From: Bremia lactucae | Lineage: Eukaryota; Oomycota; Peronosporomycetes; Peronosporales; Peronosporaceae | Reading direction: 5' to 3' | DNA: 23,899 bases | Assembly (NCBI RefSeq): GCF_004359215.1 | Contig: NC_090611.1 | Location: forward strand, 1,271,150-1,295,048 | Shown: positions 16,466 to 23,899 of the stretch, in pieces | How positions within the stretch are numbered: the stretch's first letter is position 1 | Layout: the number at the start of each line of letters is the position of its first letter | Notes under the pieces: generated by a model | Told to the model about the DNA's origin: nothing | Database searches by the model: none | What the model saw: the letters and a program-made list of their open reading frames with translations, nothing else | Position numbers and translations under genes: made by a program

Positions 16466-16897
16466 AGCGTCGTTTATGGACGTGCTGCACGATAGTGCCT
16501 ACTTCATGGCTCTACCTTCAAGTTTGGAAATGGCCATAACCACCTTTTGCCGTTATGTTACGAACAAGGCAGAATCAATGGACATTTCCATCTGCTTAAT
16601 TCAAAAAGGGAGATTTTCTCCCTCTTTTCCCTCAAATGTCTTCACATTTACAGTAAGAGGGCGAGCCCTCGGCTCTGAGTCAGGTACAGAGATGTACCGA
16701 GTTGGCATATATGCCTCTAAGTAGTCTTGTACCTGACCGATCAGGGAGGTTTCGTACCCGCATGAAGGCTTTAAGCCTTGCATGTAAGCCTCTGGTTCCT
16801 GGGAGATAATAAATTCCACGTGCTCAAGCCCAAATAAGGTGTTGATCTTGTCACAAGCGGCGCGTTGCGCTTCTGACAATTCTGAAACCACTTCCAT
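16465..16897 (-). pseudogene. gag: Gag N-terminal part of element D, fused to RNase H
   Basis: ATG at 16897, about 40 bases inside the [32 protein letters not shown]... to a stop at 16601. The sequence continues past it as EMSIDSALFVT, KVVMAISKLEGRAMK, ALSCSTSINDAF. EMSIDSALFVT...VVMAISKLEGRA is the capsid start of this Gypsy group. At about 16465 it changes without a gap to RNase H. Closely spaced inverted repeats lie at 16642, 16663, 16690, 16709, 16740 and 16772 (centres). Confidence 0.8.
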
Positions 16898-16938
16898 TTT
16901 CGTGAGGGTTTAGTCTTGTAAAGACACAGGCGTAGATT

Positions 16939-16955
16939 GACTACGAGTGCTACCA
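16939..16955 (-). other. Primer-binding site of element D
   Basis: Minus strand TGGTAGCACTCGTAGTC, two bases inside the 5' LTR. Shares its first ten bases with the sites of A and B. Confidence 0.75.
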
Positions 16956-16957
16956 GG

Positions 16958-17442
16958 TGTATCGGAGTTACCTCGCTCCTAAAGTCAGAGGAAGACTTTC
17001 AGACTCAGAGAGTCACTTAGTTCTATTGAACTAATGGGTTTTACAACTCAAGGAGTCGTACAAGCTATTAAAGCTTAAGGAATCCTAGTTCAAGGGGTTC
17101 AGGGGTTTGTAGAACCAAGTGGCAACTAGTGCCCAAGAAGGTATACCTTAGAAAGGTTTCTGTCTCTTACGGATCAATACGCAAGCCTTAGGAAGGCACT
17201 TAACGCTTTAATATCAAAAGGGGAACTGCACTTTATTTAATTATATAAATTTAAAAACCTTACCCTAGCTAATTAAAAATAGATTTTGGCCGCCAGATTT
17301 ATATCTGGCGGCGAGCACATTTGTAACCCATAATAAATCGGATTTAAGTAACTAATTATTTTAAACTAGATAGAAGGGTATTTTACCCATATAGTAAATG
17401 TACCACAACAACGATTCTCCAACCGATGCGTGCCCCATTACA
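16958..17442 (-). mobile_element. 5' LTR of element D
   Basis: Ends TGTATCGG and CCCATTACA on plus; 485 bp. Partner of 12994-13476. Conserved hairpin CCGCCAGAT/ATCTGGCGG at 17290-17311. Followed at 17443 by the AGATT target copy. Confidence 0.93.
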
Positions 17443-17447
17443 AGATT
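17443..17447. repeat. Target-site duplication of element D, right copy
   Basis: AGATT, identical to 12989-12993. Confidence 0.9.
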
Positions 17448-18090
17448 CTCATACAACTTGTACTTACGCATAAGTGTAAGAACCTTTCGGACGTGGGTAC
17501 AATGTAATTCAACATCCGACTTTACGTTCATGACTCTGATATGATCGAAGACGTCATTAAAATAGCTCGGTGCAAAATCCCGCACCGATCTCAACAGATT
17601 GGTTATACATCTGTTAAATGTCGCAGGGGCACTACAAAGTCCCTGCGGCATGACTAGTCACTCCCATAGCATACCGCTTGGGGTGCTTACTGCTGTGAGT
17701 GGAATATCTTGTTCGCGCATAAGGATCTGATAGAATTCATTTATCAGATCGATTGACAAAAAAATAGTACTCTTTGACATGCCATCAATGATTACGTCTT
17801 TTCGGGGTATCGGCGTTTAAGCCGGTACAGTTGTAGCGTTCAGTTTATTGAATGCATGCACTTTCCACCATCCTCCTGTTTCTTTACGCACAGAAGGTCG
17901 AAGAGCTATGTGGGGAAGTTAATTCCCTCACATGGCCTGCTGCTAAGTGTTCGGCTAAGAATTTGTCGATCGCTATTACTTTTTCACGAGGCGATGGCCA
18001 TTGCTTCATGAAATAGTATTTCAAGCCTGGAATTAGGATGATTTCGTGTCGAGTGCCTTTATCCTTAGGCAATTCGCATGGTACTGAATC
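17448..18090 (-). pseudogene. pol: Reverse transcriptase of element B, N-terminal and palm part
   Basis: MPKDKGTRHEIILIPGLKYYFMKQWPSPREKVIAIDKFLAEHLAAGHVRELTSPHSSSTFC (18072-17884) is the start of Gypsy reverse transcriptase. The middle (17660-17880) reads in fragments: WWKVHAFNKLNATTV, RKDVIIDGMSKSTIF, FYQILMREQDIPLTAVSTPSGMLWE. Then MPQGLCSAPATFNRCITNLLRSVRDFAPSYFNDVFDH...HVRKVLTLMRKYKLYENL. The catalytic YFDD is YFND (17552-17569), so the enzyme is dead even apart from the frame breaks. It joins 12993 exactly. Confidence 0.92.
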
Positions 18091-18930
18091 AGGAAATACA
18101 TATTTATTTCCTGTAAATCGTTATATAAAGGGTTTGTCTTCAAAGACTCCCAGGATTGGGACGAAAACGTTCAATCTGAGCCTTCTCATCGAGGACGTTT
18201 TCGTCCATCGATGAGCTATTGAGAATCCGTTCGTTCTCAGGAAATACTATTGCCGACCGAATATCGGCCACGCAGTTGTCATCTGTGACAAGCACGCAGA
18301 TCTACTTGACTTTGCCACTACGCGGATCACGCAAGAACCGTTTCGGTTCAAGCGTCGGCAATTGAATTATCTTCGAAATTAACTTCGGAGGCACTATCAG
18401 ATCAAAGTGTATAAGCGCCTACACTTGTAACGTGAACTTAGTTACCGACGGCTGTGCACAAGCACAGGCATCGTCGAGATTCGACCACTTGATAAAGCTG
18501 GGAGATACGAAACAAGGATGTTTGCTTAAAATGCAACATTAAGATTCAACGCCTGTCTATACAAGACAGTGCGAAAGTCCTAGCTAGATCGACTAGAAAG
18601 TCAATCGTAGAGGATTTCGCTGTGGATGCGCAACCACAGCTAGATGCGTTGGGGCGGATACTCCCCAAATCATTTCTGTTGGAATAAGTCCCCGGGAACC
18701 TGTGGTCAAAGGTTCCCAGATACCTTCGGATTTGAGTTCCAAAGAGGAATCTGAGACATAAAATCTCTTAGTAAACAATGGATCAAGTGTGGACCTTCGA
18801 CGCTGCCTGTGCTTGTCCACAGCTGTCGGATCTAATTCCACAATGTGTTGGGGGTATTCACACTGAGGACTTGTGCAGTCGTACAAACGCCCGAACCACA
18901 AGTGAGGCCATCGTACTCTCCCGTAAGACA
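18090..18930 (-). pseudogene. pol: Protease-RT linker of element B
   Basis: The minus strand includes RSAIVFPENERILNSSSMDENVLDEKAQIERFRPNPGSLE near 18240-18120. This aligns with the left end of element A (RSAVIFAENERVLSSS), so A's next domain off-window should be reverse transcriptase. Upstream, a 182-codon frame (19141-18593) carries Cys-rich linker sequence partly out of phase with copy A. Confidence 0.65.
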
Positions 18931-19400
18931 TCCACACGCTTGTGGAAGCTCCAAGACGTTCATCAGTTGACCATTTGATGAACAAGAGACAGGCATCGAC
19001 ACGGCTAGATGCTGCCAATTCACACATGGCCTCGTACTTTCTGAGCCATGGTAATCCAAGGATGATAGCAAATTTGTCATGCAAATCTAGAGCGATGAAA
19101 TCATCATCGTACTGTTTACCCTTTAACATGTTGGATACCAACTACATTGGATACCAACTACACATTTTTTACCGTTACAAATGCGCCTGTTGCTAGGCGC
19201 ACTGTCATCCTTGTTAGAGGAATATCGCGCTCAACAAATTTGAGCCTGCGATCTTCTAGCGATTGGCGTCTAATAAAGTGATTCAACGCCCCACATTCGA
19301 CTAGGGACTTAAGTGGCAACTTATTCGACACCGTTCTTTTCAGGGTCATGAGGTTAACCTCATCCCTGGGGAAGTCACACACAATATTTGTGTATGAGGA
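18930..19400 (-). pseudogene. pol: Retropepsin of element B
   Basis: LVECGALNHFIRRQSLEDRRLKFVERDIPLTRMTVRLATGAFVTV (19300-19170), then KQYDDDFIALDLHDKFAIILGLPWLRKYE. The catalytic Asp of DSG is Glu (ECG). A 16-bp tandem duplication (TTGGATACCAACTACA twice, 19131-19162) falls between the halves and adds a shift and a stop. Confidence 0.88.
19131..19162. repeat. 16-bp tandem duplication in protease of element B
   Basis: TTGGATACCAACTACA occurs twice in direct succession. Sixteen is not a multiple of three, so it breaks the frame. Confidence 0.9.
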
Positions 19401-19439
19401 GCAGCTTTCGTCAAAAGACCTGCATATTCTTTTGACGTT

Positions 19440-20634
19440 GCTGGATCAGTAGGGAGCTTCACACCTACTGACCCTGACCGTTTTCTGACGATCCGCCTCG
19501 CCGTTGCAACTTTGCAACAGCGTCGGATCCGCGTCCTCCACTATTCCGAGCGAGATTCGGTCTTTTCGCTCAGTGTTTGTAGGCACTGGTCGTGGAGCAC
19601 TACACTAATAGGCGTAGTGCCCATTTTTTGACAACGATTACATTTCTGTAATCGTTTGTAACTTGAAGAGCGACTTTTCTCGCTCTCTGCATACGAGAGA
19701 TCCATGGGTTCTGGACCTCCGTTTTCTTGTCGTCTCGGTGAACGATAAGCACCAGAGTGGACAAAAGCCTGTTTAAGACTAAAGTCCTCCCGTTCCGCTA
19801 TAGAGATCGCTTGGTCTAGCGACTCTAATTCTAGCCGGAACAGGTGGGTCTTAACAAGACCGTCTGCAAGACCTTAAAAAACACAGTAATCTGTGTTTGT
19901 TCATCAATTGGATAACTAACAATACAACTGGCCAGGTATCGTGTATGTTGGTATTAGCGTAAATGTCACGCTTGCCCTGCTTCAAATCCAGGAGCTCGGC
20001 TCGAGCCCTGAATTCAGCACGTGGCGGCTCAAATGATTGTCTCAGCCGGGTCTTAAAGACCTCATACGACCCAAAGACTAATGGGTCGTGAAGCTTGAGC
20101 CCCATGGCCTAAGATTTGGCATGTCCGGCCAAGTTGGACATGCCAAATTCACTTTCGTCGCATCATCACTGATACGACGAGCTTCTCTGGCGTCGTCTAA
20201 TTCGACGAACCATCGCAAAATGGAGTCGCCTTCGACTGCCTTAAACTTAGATATTTCGATCTTTAAGCTTTCGGGCAGACGCGGATGCGTCGGCATATTA
20301 GCAGCATGTAAATGCTGCTGTCTCAGCAGTTTTAATTGTTGAGCACCCTTTTCTCGAAACACTTCCGCGCGTTGAGAGCCTTGCTGGTGAAGCAAGGCTA
20401 CTTCCTCTCGTCCCCGTCGAGCTCGTGTTGTATGAACATGGCTATGGCCGCATGCTGTTTATATTTGCCCGGAGTGAACAGCATAGCGCCAGCGGCTGAC
20501 TCGCCTACGACCAAACTCATTCGCTCGATCGCTCTCCATGCGAGGTCACTCAAATAAGAAAACCTCTCACGCCTAGCCTGATAACCTTCTTGAGGGGCTT
20601 GGAAGCTCCCTCCTTCTTCATCCAACATCTCCAT
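19440..20634 (-). pseudogene. gag: Gag of element B
   Basis: Start at ATG 20634 (MEMLDEEGGSFQAPQEG), about 30 bases inside the PBS. N-terminal helical part to 20398, then VALLHQQGSQRAEVFREKGAQQ...PESLKIEISKFKAVEGDSILRWFVELDDA, capsid MGLKLHDPLVFGSYEVFKTRLRQSFEPPRAEFRARAELLDLKQGKRD, and the knuckle CNRCQKMG (about 19620-19655). The second half of the knuckle is shifted by one base. At least four shifts. It aligns with copy A over almost its whole length, which is what allows the inverted-repeat comparison. Confidence 0.88.
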
Positions 20635-20664
20635 GTTGGATGGAACGTGCGTGGGCTTTTGTAT

Positions 20665-20683
20665 GGACTACGAAGTGCTACCA
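20665..20683 (-). other. Primer-binding site of element B
   Basis: Minus strand TGGTAGCACTTCGTAGTCC, two bases inside the LTR, one base different from the site of A. Confidence 0.75.
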
Positions 20684-20685
20684 GG

Positions 20686-20890
20686 TGTAACGGGGCACCT
20701 TTCACTAGTATTGCTCAGTACTAGTAAATTTTACACTGATTACAGTGTAGGTAGGGTGCCTCGAAACTTCACGTACCCATGAGTACAAAAAAAAAGCTCT
20801 CTAGGTAGCTAAGGGGTTTTAGCTACCAAAGGTAATACAAAGGATTAAAATTAGGGAGAAGTGAAACTGTAATAATACAATTAGGACCAA
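20686..20890 (-). mobile_element. 5' LTR of element B, truncated
   Basis: Starts TGTAACGGGGCACC and matches the first ~205 bp of the 3' LTR at 8608. Similarity ends near AATTAGGACC (20879-20890), leaving about 350 bp missing. It contains inverted repeats ACACTG/CAGTGT (about 20735) and GGTAGCTAA/TTAGCTACC (about 20804-20828). Confidence 0.85.
20858..20864 (-). promoter_or_regulatory. Possible oomycete initiator in LTR B
   Basis: Minus strand TCACTTC fits the oomycete initiator form YCAYTYY. It is kept in the 3' LTR (TCACTTT) and in the LTR pieces at 21204-21210 and 21260-21266. One of those pieces begins, in minus sense, exactly with this heptamer. Such a short motif is weak evidence by itself. 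Confidence 0.3.
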
Positions 20891-20892
20891 AC

Positions 20893-20925
<33 letters not shown>

Positions 20926-20932
20926 CCGAGGC
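20893..20932 (-). tRNA. tRNA-Phe(GAA) 5' half, fragment
   Basis: Minus strand: acceptor GCCTCGG, TA, D arm GCTC-AGTTGGGA-GAGC, G, anticodon arm TCAGA with loop CTGAAGA (anticodon GAA), then TC. That is positions 1-40 of a eukaryotic tRNA-Phe, with a perfect A box TAGCTCAGTTGG. The 3' half, with T loop and B box, is absent. The next bases, after four unmatched ones, are GGTCC and LTR sequence; GGTCC also occurs at that spacing in intact tRNA-Phe. Not functional. Confidence 0.75.
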
Positions 20933-21154
20933 GTCGGCTGAAAGCACACCGCTGGTGCATCAAGGATTTGCCACCTTATGCAGACTTCCCTGACGCATCC
21001 ACATGCGAGACCGTAGTGTCCATTCCATTGGGACCTTCCTGGCTAAAAGTACGCTGTGTTGCAAAAAAAAAACTCTCCATTATATAGAAATTTGCAATCT
21101 TTGAAGAATAACAAAAAGGATTGGCAACATGGCAGAAGCTTCGAGAAAAAAAAA
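20933..21154. other. Unclassified filler with two poly(A) runs
   Basis: No protein recognised. Contains a ten-A run near 21063 and a nine-A run near 21146-21154. The second resembles the A run inside LTR B just before CTCTCTAGG and may mark the start of the next LTR piece. Confidence 0.4.
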
Positions 21155-21289
21155 GCAAGGGGTTTTAGCTACCAAAGGTAATACAAAGGATTAAAATTAG
21201 GGAGAAGTGAGCAAGGGGTTTTACCTACCAACGGTAATACAAAGGATTAAAATTAGGGAGAAGTGAAACTGTAATAATACAATTAGGAC
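21155..21289 (-). repeat. LTR B fragments, 56-bp unit duplicated in tandem
   Basis: 21155-21210 and 21211-21266 are the same 56-bp unit (GCAAGGGGTTTTAGCTACC...), with two differences. The second copy runs on to AATTAGGAC at 21289, matching 20811-20888 of the 5' LTR. Both this piece and the 5' LTR lose similarity at the same point, AATTAGGAC(C). Confidence 0.85.
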
Positions 21290-21290
21290 A

Positions 21291-22365
21291 TAAAAAACTG
21301 AAAGAAACAGGGTTTCGACAATGCATCTCAGACATGTGTCTTTCTTGGAAACGCGACAATATTGGTATTGCTGTTGTAGATGTATATTTCGATGATCTTC
21401 TGGCTACAGAGACAAGCTCAACGGCTGCAGAAGATCTTTTTCACTGGATTGAAGAGTTTATACATTAAAGATCTGGGGCAAGTTAGCAAGTCTCTCGGAA
21501 TGCGAGTGAAACTCGAATATGCTCAAGGTTATATCCTAGATCAGGAGGAGACTATCACGGAAATTTTGCGTGAGCATGGAATGCTGGAAGCAAACCCCAC
21601 GCGTGCACCAAATGGCGCCGACTGCTACGAAGTGGCAACAAGTGATGTCATCTTCCTCGAAAATTCACCGAAGGATGGGGGACCCGCAATTAAGGATTTT
21701 CAATCACTTGTTGGATCTTTATTGTGGATGTTGAGGTGCACTAGACCTGATATAGCTTTCGTGGTTAACAAGGCTACGAGACAGACACATAAGCCAAGAC
21801 TACAAGACTGGAAGCTTGCGAAAAGGATTACCAGGTACCTAAAAGGAATCAAGGCTCTAAAGCTAGAAATGAAGCTGAATCAAGAGAAGTACACCGGCAT
21901 GTGTTTGGAGTTGTACAGTGACGCTGACTTTGCAGCTGACAAACAAGATCGCAAGTCGCTTACCGGAGGCATTATACTCCTAAAAGGTATGGCTATTGGT
22001 TGGAAATCCAAAACACAAGGAGGGGTTGCTTTATCAACAATGGAAGCCGAGTGTGTAGCAGCTTCGGAAGTCACAAGGGACCTATTGGGCGTACGTGAAA
22101 TGCTTATGGAAATTGGTTTGAAGCCGGATTTACCTATGGTTATGCACGTGGACAACGAAGCAGCAATAAGTCAACTTACGATTGAAGCATCGTCGACAAA
22201 AACCAAGCACATCGATGTGCGAATCAAGTTTTTGTGCGATTATGCCAAAAAGGGGTAATTTCAGCTCGTTATGTGAAGACCGAACTAATGCTAGGTGATT
22301 TACTCACTAAAGCGTTTTATACGCGCAAGATGCAAGAATTGCGAAAGTTGATGCATATCAACTAA
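21291..22365 (+). pseudogene. pol: Ty1/Copia reverse transcriptase end and RNase H, 5'-truncated
   Basis: Starts inside reverse transcriptase: KKLKETGFRQCISDMCLSWKRDNIGIAVVDVYFDDLLATE (YFDD in place of the usual YVDD). A one-base insertion near 21440 shifts to FFTGLKSLYIKDLGQVSKSLGMRVKLEYAQGYILDQEE. A long open part follows to 22258, with VGSLLWMLRCTRPDIAFVVN and RNase H residues YSDADFAADKQDRKSLTGG, LSTMEAECVAASE, MHVDNEAAI and KTKHIDVRIKF, all four acidic positions present. One G lost near 22252 ends the frame; the next frame gives VISARYVKTELMLGDLLTKAFYTRKMQELRKLMHIN with a stop near 22365. Well preserved and almost free of strong hairpins. Confidence 0.95.
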
Positions 22366-22556
22366 GGGCTAGCGGTGAGCATATGACAGAGGAGAAACGT
22401 TGAAATATGCACAAATAAGGTACATAGGGCGACATTTCAAGTTACGCGCAGAGAATGTGCGTAATGCGTCTTTTTAAGATACAAACGAAGAAGTTACAGT
22501 GAGCGCAAATTAAGGGCTCATTACTCACCTAGGTTACACTGTCGCAAGCTCTTTAA
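22366..22556 (+). mobile_element. Copia 3' end: possible polypurine tract and partial LTR
   Basis: After the pol stop a purine stretch GAGGAGAAA (about 22389) precedes TTGAAATATGCAC, which looks like the start of a Copia LTR (TGTTGAAATA form). About 155 bp follow before element E's LTR begins at 22557. Boundary and family are inferred from position. Confidence 0.45.
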
Positions 22557-23008
22557 TGTATCGGGGCACTACGACTTGTACTACTTCAGTACAAGTCCAC
22601 TTCTCACTGCTTCAGTTGCGAGTGGTGTCTTACGTTATTTCACGTACACTAGTACGTGCAGAGGAAGACTTCTCTTTAAGGCAACTAGCTTAAAGAGGGT
22701 TAAATGAAAACAGATTTAATATAATTAAGTATCGCTTCTTTCTATCTGTTAACATAACGTAATTATAAACTAATACTAAACATGCAATTGTAATCTTATG
22801 TTATCTTATCTGTCTCTCTCTTTTGTTTACATCTACAGTTGATTAGTCTGCGGGATAAATAGATATAATGGCCTATACCTATTTATGGATAAGATTTCTA
22901 AACATTACTATTTGAAGTAATATCCTCCCAATATTATCTACCTTTTAGATAATATATTAATTAACAACCTTTAAGTGTTAATTTCATGTTACGATACACC
23001 CCATTACA
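22557..23008 (-). mobile_element. 3' LTR of element E
   Basis: Ends TGTATCGGGG and CCCATTACA on plus; 452 bp, uninterrupted. Aligns with both outer parts of LTR A and shows the pre-insertion and pre-duplication state of that LTR. Hairpin GACTTGTACT/AGTACAAGTC at about 22572-22596. Confidence 0.9.
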
Positions 23009-23009
23009 T

Positions 23010-23020
23010 CCCCCTCCCCT
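23010..23020 (-). other. Polypurine tract of element E
   Basis: Minus strand GGGGAGGGGG directly before the LTR start TGTAATGGGG, in the same position as in B and D. Confidence 0.7.
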
Positions 23021-23028
23021 TCAACGAC

Positions 23029-23899
23029 AATCACTCTGACTGTGATTGGATGGAGTGGTCGCTATGTGACCACTTAATTAAAAAACGATGTTCATTGGTC
23101 AGAACCATCATCTTAAATTCCATCGCATGAGGAAAAAATTCATGCGCGGTGCTGATAGTGCGGCGCCTTCGGGTGACGCACTGTTATCGCTTGCGGCAGA
23201 CGAAACGTCTGCCGTAGTATCTTCTACTCGCGCAACACTAGATGTTGCGGGTGCGTGGTGATTCACCACGTGATTACGATCCCTCTTCGGAGGTCGACTA
23301 TGAATGCGAGTTGGACGAAATGGCCGAATCGGGAAGAATAGAACAGTCGCCTGATAGACGTTAGGCGGCTGACTATGAGACTTCGAATGAGAGGGCTCAT
23401 TTTGATAGACGAGTTAATAGTCTATTGGGTTCCGACGATGAGGATGATCCCTCATCGCCCGTTCTGTCTCCCGTATACGGTCACCTGCACCTGTTTCTGT
23501 GCAAGGTGATGACGATGGCGTAAGCCATCGTAATAAAAGTTCTTGTGGTACGCGTACCACTCAGGGAAGTGAAGACAGTAAAATGTCTCATCTCACTCCT
23601 GAAAAGAAGCCGTGGCTTTTGCCAGAACGGCTAATCAATAGCTTGTCTGGAGAGACTACTCCTCACAATAAATATCCCTTATTTATTGCGACAAAGCTAC
23701 ATGGCCTTGATCCCAGCGCGAAGAACTTTCGCGCTGAGGAAGATTTTTATCTCGATGCTTTTCTTAAGCATCGATGGTTTAGTGGCAACAATAAGCGAGA
23801 TAAAGTCTCGCTTATGCAAGCCTGGAGCGCGTTCATTCGCAATGTCAAAGACATTGGACGCGAAGCCTGGCTTCAAAAACTTAACGCGAATCGCGTTAA
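23029..23899. repeat. Inverted-repeat array in element E
   Basis: Str, as arm/loop: 23194-23214 (9/3), 23254-23270 (8/1), 23436-23457 (8/6), 23545-23560 (8/0), 23714-23736 (9/5), 23753-23773 (8/5), 23791-23815 (10/5) and 23881-23899 (8/3), with many 5-7-bp ones between. Centres 23064, 23101, 23135, 23170, 23204 and 23240 are 34-37 bp apart. Confidence 0.8.
23127..23899 (+). pseudogene. Antisense accessory frame of element E, runs off right edge
   Basis: Starts at ATG 23127 (MRKKFMRGADSAAPSGDALLSL) with a TGA at 23259. It continues in the next frame as DYDPSSEVDYECELDEMAESGRIEQSPDRR, a stop, and HFDRRVNSLLGSDDEDDPSSPV. It then returns to the first frame near 23470 and stays open to the edge: PEKKPWLLPERLINSLSGETT...LHGLDPSAKNFRAEEDFYLDAFLKHRWFSGNNKRDKVSLMQAWSAFIRN. 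Two indels thus cancel. The start is acidic and Ser/Pro-rich as in D and B; the C-terminal part is helical with Trp-rich spots. I recognise no domain. The minus strand here gives no pol protein. Confidence 0.55.

Larger units (their letters stand above)
12994..17442 (-). mobile_element. Ty3/Gypsy element D, complete ends, internally deleted
   Basis: Minus orientation: 5' LTR (17442-16958), PBS, gag N-terminus, RNase H end, integrase, chromodomain, antisense frame on plus, polypurine tract, 3' LTR (13476-12994). Total 4449 bp. The rest of gag, protease and reverse transcriptase are missing, with gag running straight into RNase H near 16465. The LTRs agree at about nine in ten sites by eye. AGATT flanks it on both sides and it sits inside element B's reverse transcriptase, so it is younger than B. 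Confidence 0.93.
8608..20890 (-). mobile_element. Ty3/Gypsy element B, interrupted by element D
   Basis: Minus orientation: truncated 5' LTR (20890-20686), PBS, gag, protease, reverse transcriptase, [element D at 12994-17442], rest of reverse transcriptase, RNase H, integrase, chromodomain, polypurine tract, 3' LTR (9159-8608). Removing D and one copy of its target duplication leaves about 7.8 kb. The two LTRs differ at roughly a fifth of aligned sites by eye, so the insertion is old or the ends have different histories. Left flank is relic C interrupted in RNase H; right flank is filler DNA, so no target duplication can be shown. Confidence 0.88.
22557..23899 (-). mobile_element. Ty3/Gypsy element E, 3' end, truncated by window edge
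   Basis: LTR plus inner flank. The polypurine tract lies on the right side of the LTR, so gag-pol is on minus and further right, off the window. The visible inner part holds plus-strand antisense coding. LTR family is the same as element A. Confidence 0.75.

Noticed and set aside
20893..20932. Complete tRNA-Phe gene, perhaps with an intron
   Set aside because: No T arm or B box follows in either direction; the next bases are LTR B.
22366..22556. Copia LTR with exact ends
   Set aside because: Start and family could not be fixed, and no second LTR is in the window, so only a tentative feature is given.

Overview
The window is repeat DNA with no host protein gene that I can recognise. Everything codable is a long-terminal-repeat (LTR) retrotransposon: four or five Ty3/Gypsy copies of the chromodomain-carrying type, one Ty1/Copia fragment and short unclassified insertions. 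The protein style (zinc-knuckle gag, DSG-type protease, YFDD reverse transcriptase, HHCC/D-D35-E integrase, chromodomain) and AT-rich LTRs beside GC-richer coding DNA suggest an oomycete, probably Phytophthora or a downy mildew. That assignment is a judgement from family resemblance, not a search result.

Layout. 1-3448: element A, minus strand, cut by the left edge (protease, gag, primer-binding site, 5' LTR); its LTR is split by a 584-bp GC-rich insertion. 3449-8607: a scrambled older Gypsy relic (F/C), with chromodomain and first half of integrase on minus, second half of integrase on plus (a local inversion), and protease, reverse transcriptase and RNase H on plus. 8608-20890: element B, minus strand, from 3' LTR to a truncated 5' LTR. 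Element D (12994-17442) is inserted inside B's reverse transcriptase with a perfect 5-bp target duplication. 20890-21290: filler DNA with a tRNA-Phe 5' half and extra LTR pieces. 21291-22556: Copia fragment, plus strand. 22557-23899: element E, minus orientation, 3' LTR and inner flank, cut by the right edge.

All elements are decayed by stops and frameshifts. The most informative frames are A's protease-linker frame (open to the left edge), D's integrase, the Copia RNase H and D's plus-strand antisense frame.

Two patterns go beyond ordinary annotation. First, the Gypsy DNA (A, E, B, parts of D) is packed with short inverted repeats, arms of about 6-13 bp, with centres often 30-37 bp apart. 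Several arms have changed in a compensating way between copies A and B. Second, the space between the pol end and the 3' LTR in D, E and B (perhaps F) carries plus-strand, antisense coding-like sequence that begins acidic and Ser/Pro-rich.
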